From JBEKIK01 sp050013075 (GTDB lineage Bacteria; Planctomycetota; Planctomycetia; Pirellulales; Thermoguttaceae), in NCBI GenBank assembly GCA_050013075.1, contig JBEKFZ010000128.1, positions 1 to 10,295 on the forward strand: a stretch of DNA of 10,295 nucleotides, written 5' to 3'. The notes under the pieces were generated by a model. The model ran no database searches, was not told the DNA's origin, and saw nothing but the letters and a program-made list of their open reading frames with translations. The position numbers and the translations under genes were made by a program. Positions 6,863-10,295 of this stretch are shown in pieces (the stretch's first letter is position 1; every line of letters begins with the position of its first letter).

Positions 6863-7768
6863 ATGCACGGATATAAATCTCGCCTGTTGCTCCTGGTGGT
6901 AGTCGGGCTGTTTGCCCTGAGCGGGGCGAGTTGTCCGAACATGTTGCGTCCGCAATCGCCGCCGTTGCCTCGGGCGTTACCGCCTTCGCCAACGTTGGAT
7001 CAGCTTATTCAAGTGGTAAACGGCAATAACTCGCGGATCCAATCTTTCTACACCGGCCATGCCACGCTATCCGGGCCGGGCATTCCCGCGCTTTCGGCAA
7101 AAATAGCCTTTGGTCGGCCGAATTTTTTCCGCCTTTACGCCGCCTCGGGCTTGACCGGTGGGGAGGTCGACTTGGGTTCAAATCCCGAGGTGTTTTGGTA
7201 TTGGGTTCGGCGCAGCCAACCGCCGGCGATTTATTATTGCCGCCACGATCAATTCGCAAACAGTCCGGCCCGATTTTCAATCCCGGTCCAGCCCGATTGG
7301 CTTATCGAGGCCTTGGGCGTAAGCGAAATCGATCCTGGTTTGCCGCACCAAGGACCGTTTCCATTGCAAGGCGATCGGCTGAGGATCAACACGATTCGAG
7401 AAACGCCCGATGGTCCTGTCACCAAGGTCAGCATTTTCGACGGCGCGCAAGGTTGGGTGCTGGAACAGTATATCTATAACGCACAGGGAATTCTTATGAC
7501 CAAGGCCGTGGCCAGCGGGCACCGGCGCGATCCGCTTAGCGGCCTTGTCATGCCCGGCGCGGTGACGGTCGATTGCCCGTCGGCCCAATTCTCCATTCGC
7601 ATCGACCTCGGGCCGGTCGAGATCAACAGGCTTTCGGGCAACGCGGCCGAACTATGGACCATGCCGCAAATTCCCGGCGCGGCGGCGGTAAATCTGGCCA
7701 ATCCGAATGTTCAGCCGATGACCTCTCAACCCCCGGGTGTCAATCCCGCGGGGCAAAGACAGTTTTAG
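6863..7768 (+). CDS. Putative lipoprotein of 301 aa, possibly LolA-like
   Basis: Exported protein. Residues 1-24 have a basic start (YKSR), the hydrophobic run LLLLVVVGLFALSG and a cysteine at 24 (GASC), a non-standard but usable lipobox, followed by a proline-rich linker (25-42). The body begins with a helix at 43-60 (TLDQLIQVVNGNNSRIQSF). It then runs through alternating strands such as TGHATLSGPG, KIAFGRPNFFRLYA and VFWYWVRR, and later KVSIFDGAQGWVLEQYIYN. Strands that coat a hydrophobic core after one N-terminal helix are reminiscent of LolA/DUF4292-type lipoproteins, but this is by feel, not by motif. The C-terminal 30 residues are low complexity (Pro, Asn, Gln). The ATG at 6863 was preferred over the ATG at 6812 because the extra 17 residues derive from the tandem repeat and would bury the signal peptide. 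A U-rich terminator follows. Confidence 0.82.
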   Translation: MHGYKSRLLLLVVVGLFALSGASCPNMLRPQSPPLPRALPPSPTLDQLIQVVNGNNSRIQSFYTGHATLSGPGIPALSAKIAFGRPNFFRLYAASGLTGGEVDLGSNPEVFWYWVRRSQPPAIYYCRHDQFANSPARFSIPVQPDWLIEALGVSEIDPGLPHQGPFPLQGDRLRINTIRETPDGPVTKVSIFDGAQGWVLEQYIYNAQGILMTKAVASGHRRDPLSGLVMPGAVTVDCPSAQFSIRIDLGPVEINRLSGNAAELWTMPQIPGAAAVNLANPNVQPMTSQPPGVNPAGQRQF

Positions 7769-7783
7769 CCGATCAAACTGGCA

Positions 7784-7816
7784 GGGAAAATATCCCGTTC
7801 TTTTTTTCGTTTTTTA
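7784..7816 (+). terminator. U-rich terminator after the lipoprotein gene
   Basis: A short stem GGGA (7784-7787) / TCCC (7793-7796) with a five-base loop is followed by GTTCTTTTTTTCGTTTTTT. The stem is weak but the T tract is long. It sits between two convergent genes and ends at the stop codon of the membrane protein. Confidence 0.45.
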
Positions 7817-8266
7817 TCAGGTGAAATGCATGTTCAACTCGATTATCACATAAAATAAAAGGATTCCCAGAAAAAAAATAATAATTATGCCAATAACATG
7901 TTTTAAGTCGCTTTTTTTGCAAATTAAAGTTAGACCGCCCAGTGCAATGGCAATGATCGAGGAGGCAAAAATTTCTGCCGGTTCCTTAAAATTGTACAAA
8001 AATCTTGATAATCCAAACACAAGTGCAACCATCGACGTGGCCAGTAGCAATCGAAGCAGACTGAATTGAATCTTTTTTGGTCGATTACTATCTTGATTGG
8101 AAGGAGGGGAATACTTTGACGATAAAAAACCAATTAAACCACATAATAGAGCGAAAATCGCAATCAGAAAAGCATTTAAAACCCACGAAGAACTCTTGAC
8201 AAAAAAAACGAATGCAATTGCCCCGCCGAATATCATACCAATCACTGTAGAAGAGATTCGTTTCAC
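7817..8266 (-). CDS. Small integral membrane protein (149 aa), function unknown
   Basis: Function not recognised. Hydrophobic segments lie at about 7-23, 29-49, 68-90, 98-116 and 122-142, predicting five membrane spans. A charged loop (51-66, SPPSNQDSNRPKKIQ) separates the second and third. The third segment, QFSLLRLLLATSMVALVFGL, resembles a [RQ]FSLxxLLxxTxxVAL segment seen in many planctomycete membrane proteins. The start is GTG at 8264-8266 with GAGG about ten bases upstream; the ATG at codon 11 would remove most of the first span. Its base composition is clearly more AT-rich than that of clpX, leuA or the lipoprotein gene. This may reflect hydrophobic codon demand or recent acquisition. 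It converges on the lipoprotein gene and has no operon partner. Confidence 0.8.
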   Translation of the reverse strand: MKRISSTVIGMIFGGAIAFVFFVKSSSWVLNAFLIAIFALLCGLIGFLSSKYSPPSNQDSNRPKKIQFSLLRLLLATSMVALVFGLSRFLYNFKEPAEIFASSIIAIALGGLTLICKKSDLKHVIGIIIIFFLGILLFYVIIELNMHFT

Positions 8267-8570
8267 CGATCGAAATCCTCACCGGTCATTTCAGTCATAA
8301 ACCGACTGGCATCGAAAACTCGATGGTGATTTTTGCCTGGAAACGACACCATGTCAAGCAAGGCTCTACAGTTCTTACCATAGCCTGGCCCTTGACCGTA
8401 ACCAAACCGCGACCGACCAACCGACCATGCTATTGCATGGTGCCCGTTGGCGCCCGTCGAGGCTTTACAACCCTCGCCCCGGCCCTCTCCCAAAGAGATG
8501 GAACATTCCGATTTTTCCCAAAGGAAGAGGGGATATCCATAGAAAATTTCAAGACACGCTGTAAAGTAAA
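8267..8570. other. Spacer, no gene recognised
   Basis: Open frames exist on both strands but show no ribosome binding site and no recognisable family, so I do not call them. The membrane-protein promoter (minus) should lie at the left end. The right half holds the first copy of the CCCTC element. Confidence 0.5.
8471..8500. repeat. CCCTC element, diverged copy 1
   Basis: CCCTCGCCCCGGCCCTCTCC followed by CAAAGAGATG aligns, at an offset of exactly 170 bases, with the element starting at 8641. The right arm has decayed (AGAGATGG instead of GGGAGAGGG), so the hairpin is lost. Confidence 0.65.
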
Positions 8571-8598
8571 CAAGCCGCGAGGGAGGGATCGCGGCTTG
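8571..8598 (-). terminator. Likely clpX terminator
   Basis: Perfect 10-bp arms CAAGCCGCGA (8571-8580) and TCGCGGCTTG (8589-8598) surround an 8-base purine loop. On the minus strand the stem is followed by TTTACTTTAC, a broken T tract. It lies about 80 bases beyond the clpX stop codon. The other strand continues with GTAAATAAAAATTT further away, so the minus orientation fits better. Confidence 0.6.
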
Positions 8599-8640
8599 AT
8601 GGATGACGTGTAAATAAAAATTTAGGAAGGGTAATCAGCC

Positions 8641-8673
8641 CTCACCCTAACCCTCTCCCAAAGGGAGAGGGAA
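8641..8673. repeat. CCCTC element, copy 2, with perfect hairpin
   Basis: CCCTCACCCTAA is followed by CCCTCTCCC (8653-8661), AAA and GGGAGAGGG (8665-8673), a perfect 9-bp hairpin. It starts six bases past the clpX stop. From memory this CCCTCACCCTAACCCTCTCCC type is an interspersed repeat in many bacterial genomes. Here it may also help end clpX transcription, though no T run follows directly. Confidence 0.75.
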
Positions 8674-8679
8674 TATTTT

Positions 8680-9963
8680 CTACGCTGATTTTGCTTCGGC
8701 GCGCATGGGCAACACGGGTTGACGGCCGTAGACGTTGTCTTCGGTGATGAGATATTGCGTACCCGCAGGCTGGTCGGGCAACTCGTACATGATCTCCAGC
8801 ATGATCTCTTCCACGATCGATCGCAGTGCCCGGGCCCCGGTGTCTTTTTCCATGGCCCGCTGGGCAATGGCCTTTAGCGCGGTTTCGGTAAAGCCCAGTT
8901 CCGCGTTTTCCATGGCAAACAGGGCTTGAAACTGTTTGACCAGGGCATTCTTGGGTTCGGTCAGCACGCGGATCATGGAATCCAGGTCCAGCGGTCTGAG
9001 GGCCGAGACCACCGGCAGCCGGCCGATCAGTTCGGGAATCATCCCATATTCCAGGATGTCGTCGGAGGTGACTTGCTGGAGCAGGTCGCCCAGTTCCAGT
9101 TGATCCCGGCTTACGCCCTCCTGGGTGAAACCGATGGTCCGCTTTCCCATCCGCCGGGCGATGATGTCTTCCAGGCCCACGAACGTGCCGCCGCAGATGA
9201 ACAGGATGTTCGAGGTGTCCATTTGGATGTATTGTTGCTCGGGATGTTTTCGTCCGCCTTGGGGCGGCACATTGGCCACGGTGCCTTCGAGCATTTTCAA
9301 CAGAGCCTGCTGCACGCCCTCGCCCGACACGTCGCGGGTGATGGAGATATTCTGGCTGGTCTTGCCGATCTTGTCGATCTCATCGATGTAAAGCACCCCG
9401 CGCTGAGCCGATTCCAAATCGAAATCTGCTGCGTGCAGGAGTTTCAACAGCAGGTTCTCCACGTCTTCGCCCACGTACCCGGCCTCGGTCAAAGTGGTGG
9501 CGTCGCCGATGGCAAAGGGGACGTCGAGAATCCGGGCCAGAGTTTGAGCCAGCAAGGTCTTGCCCGAGCCCGTGGGACCGATCAACAGGATGTTCGACTT
9601 GTCGATATCCACGTCGGAACCGGAGGTGCCGTGGATCAACCGTTTGTAGTGGCTGTGCACCGCCACGGCCAGGATTTTTTTGGCGTGTTCTTGACCGATG
9701 ACGTATTGATCCAAGTTCGAGACGATCTGCCGCGGCGTGGGGATCTTGGTGAACAGTTGCTTGTTGGTGCCCCGGCGGCGTCGTTCTTGTTCCAGGATCG
9801 ATTGGCAAAGATCGATGCACTCGCCGCAGATGTACACGTCGCCCGGACCTTCCACCAGCGGACCGACGTCACGATAGCTCTTGCGGCAGAACGAGCAAAA
9901 GGCGTTCTTCTTTACGGTGCCGCCTCCGCGGCGGCCGGTAGTGAAATCTCGACCTGTAGGCAT
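8680..9963 (-). CDS. clpX: ATP-dependent Clp protease ATP-binding subunit ClpX
   Basis: AAA+ unfoldase that recognises tagged proteins (for example ssrA-tagged), unfolds them and feeds them to ClpP in the cytoplasm. It has 427 residues, the normal length. The N-terminal zinc-binding domain has C23, C26 (CSFC) and C46, C49 (CGEC), and residues 1-18 are a short Gly/Arg-rich extension. Walker A GPTGSGKT is at 129-136, pore-1 loop GYVG at 162-165, Walker B LYIDEID at 191-197, and the RKH loop at 238-240. The ClpP-binding IGF loop is at 277-279, the arginine-finger segment GRLPV at 314-318, and sensor II GARALR at 376-381. All key elements are intact. The ATG at 9961-9963 is preceded by AAGG 12 bases upstream. 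A 41-base tandem duplication with two mini-ORFs lies immediately upstream. clpP is not in the window; the gene before it encodes a SHOCT-like C-terminus. Confidence 0.98.
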   Translation of the reverse strand: MPTGRDFTTGRRGGGTVKKNAFCSFCRKSYRDVGPLVEGPGDVYICGECIDLCQSILEQERRRRGTNKQLFTKIPTPRQIVSNLDQYVIGQEHAKKILAVAVHSHYKRLIHGTSGSDVDIDKSNILLIGPTGSGKTLLAQTLARILDVPFAIGDATTLTEAGYVGEDVENLLLKLLHAADFDLESAQRGVLYIDEIDKIGKTSQNISITRDVSGEGVQQALLKMLEGTVANVPPQGGRKHPEQQYIQMDTSNILFICGGTFVGLEDIIARRMGKRTIGFTQEGVSRDQLELGDLLQQVTSDDILEYGMIPELIGRLPVVSALRPLDLDSMIRVLTEPKNALVKQFQALFAMENAELGFTETALKAIAQRAMEKDTGARALRSIVEEIMLEIMYELPDQPAGTQYLITEDNVYGRQPVLPMRAEAKSA

Positions 9964-9975
9964 TACTTTACTTTT

Positions 9976-10051
9976 CCTTTCAGCGGATGCCGGACTGCAT
10001 TTTAGTTTTCAACTCACCTTTCAGCGGCCGCCGGACAGCATTTTAGTTTTC
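9976..10051 (-). repeat. 41-base tandem duplication at the clpX start, each unit with a 6-codon mini-ORF
   Basis: Two 35-base copies (9976-10010 and 10017-10051) differ at three positions and recur with a period of 41. On the minus strand each contains AAAATG, five codons and TGA, followed at once by AAGG. The upstream copy reads MLSGGR (10041-10021) and the downstream copy MQSGIR (10000-9980). The AAGG after the second copy is the only candidate ribosome binding site for clpX. The mini-ORFs themselves have no Shine-Dalgarno. The three differences keep both mini-ORFs open. Confidence 0.8.
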
Positions 10052-10195
10052 GATTAAACTTTCATCCGAGCCTGTCTAAGCTGCTATTTCTACGTTTGTA
10101 CACTGGTTTGGGTTTTCGGTCATACAGGGCTTGCATCCCTTCAAGCCGTTAGAACTGCGCGATTCTACCGCACCAGAGAGGTCGGCATTGTTTAG

Positions 10196-10295
10196 CTAAC
10201 CTCTTTCGCTGTTATCATTTAACTCTTTTTGGAGTTGCTCCGCCAACGCAGTTTTAATAGTTCGGAATTCCGCGTCGGTTAGCACACCCCGGGAG
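10196..10295 (-). CDS. C-terminal end of a SHOCT-like protein (starts beyond the right edge)
   Basis: The frame enters from the right edge and reads SRGVLTDAEFRTIKTALAEQ, then LQKELNDNSERG, ending at TAG (10198-10196). GVLTDAEFRTIKTAL fits the short C-terminal SHOCT motif (pattern L..GvLt.eEF...K..LL), an oligomerisation or regulatory segment found in otherwise unrelated proteins. What precedes it is not visible, so the function is unknown. It lies 230 bases upstream of clpX on the same strand. A 6-bp hairpin GGCTTG/CAAGCC (10128-10133 with 10142-10147) lies between them but has no T run, so read-through into clpX is possible. Confidence 0.7.
   Translation of the reverse strand, partial: SRGVLTDAEFRTIKTALAEQLQKELNDNSERG

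Noticed and set aside
8263..8613. Open frames on both strands in the spacer between the membrane protein and clpX
   Set aside because: They run through repeat elements, lack ribosome binding sites and show no recognisable protein pattern.

Overview
The window reads as chromosomal DNA of a planctomycete-like bacterium. This is inferred from several proteins that resemble uncharacterised planctomycete families (76 aa, 157 aa, and a membrane protein with an FSLLRLLLATSMVAL-type segment), from many starts without a Shine-Dalgarno, and from repeat-rich spacers. No rRNA or marker gene fixes the taxon. Most genes lie on the minus strand.

Left part (1-3734): the N-terminal two thirds of a zinc-type methionyl-tRNA synthetase (minus) runs off the left edge. 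An AT-rich spacer follows, then a relic of the C-terminus of a nucleotide-sugar dehydrogenase (plus) with an in-frame stop. Next come two inverted repeats, one with an attC-like fold, and a stand-alone UvrD/Rep-family helicase (minus) with an unusual cysteine cluster and no visible Q motif.

Middle (3735-5910): a tRNA-Leu(UAA), a block of dispersed inverted repeats, and leuA (2-isopropylmalate synthase), all minus. Upstream of leuA is the most interesting structure in the window. A 20-codon ORF with 9 leucine codons (4 of them TTA) and a good ribosome binding site is followed 32 bases later by a strong intrinsic terminator. Together they look like a leucine attenuator. Between that terminator and leuA lies a TATAAT box abutting a perfect 8+1+8 palindrome, a possible second promoter with an operator.

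Right part (5911-10295): three plus-strand genes (76-aa cysteine-rich protein, 157-aa conserved hypothetical, 301-aa putative lipoprotein), each followed by a terminator-like hairpin. Then come a minus-strand five-segment membrane protein, a spacer with two copies of a CCCTC-type repeat, clpX (minus) with a hairpin terminator, a 41-base tandem duplication at the clpX start carrying two 6-codon mini-ORFs, and the C-terminal end of a SHOCT-like protein entering from the right edge.

Functionally this is mostly housekeeping (protein synthesis, leucine synthesis, proteolysis) with small accessory pieces. The leuA leader, its TTA codons and the neighbouring tRNA that reads UUA form the only apparent cross-gene logic.
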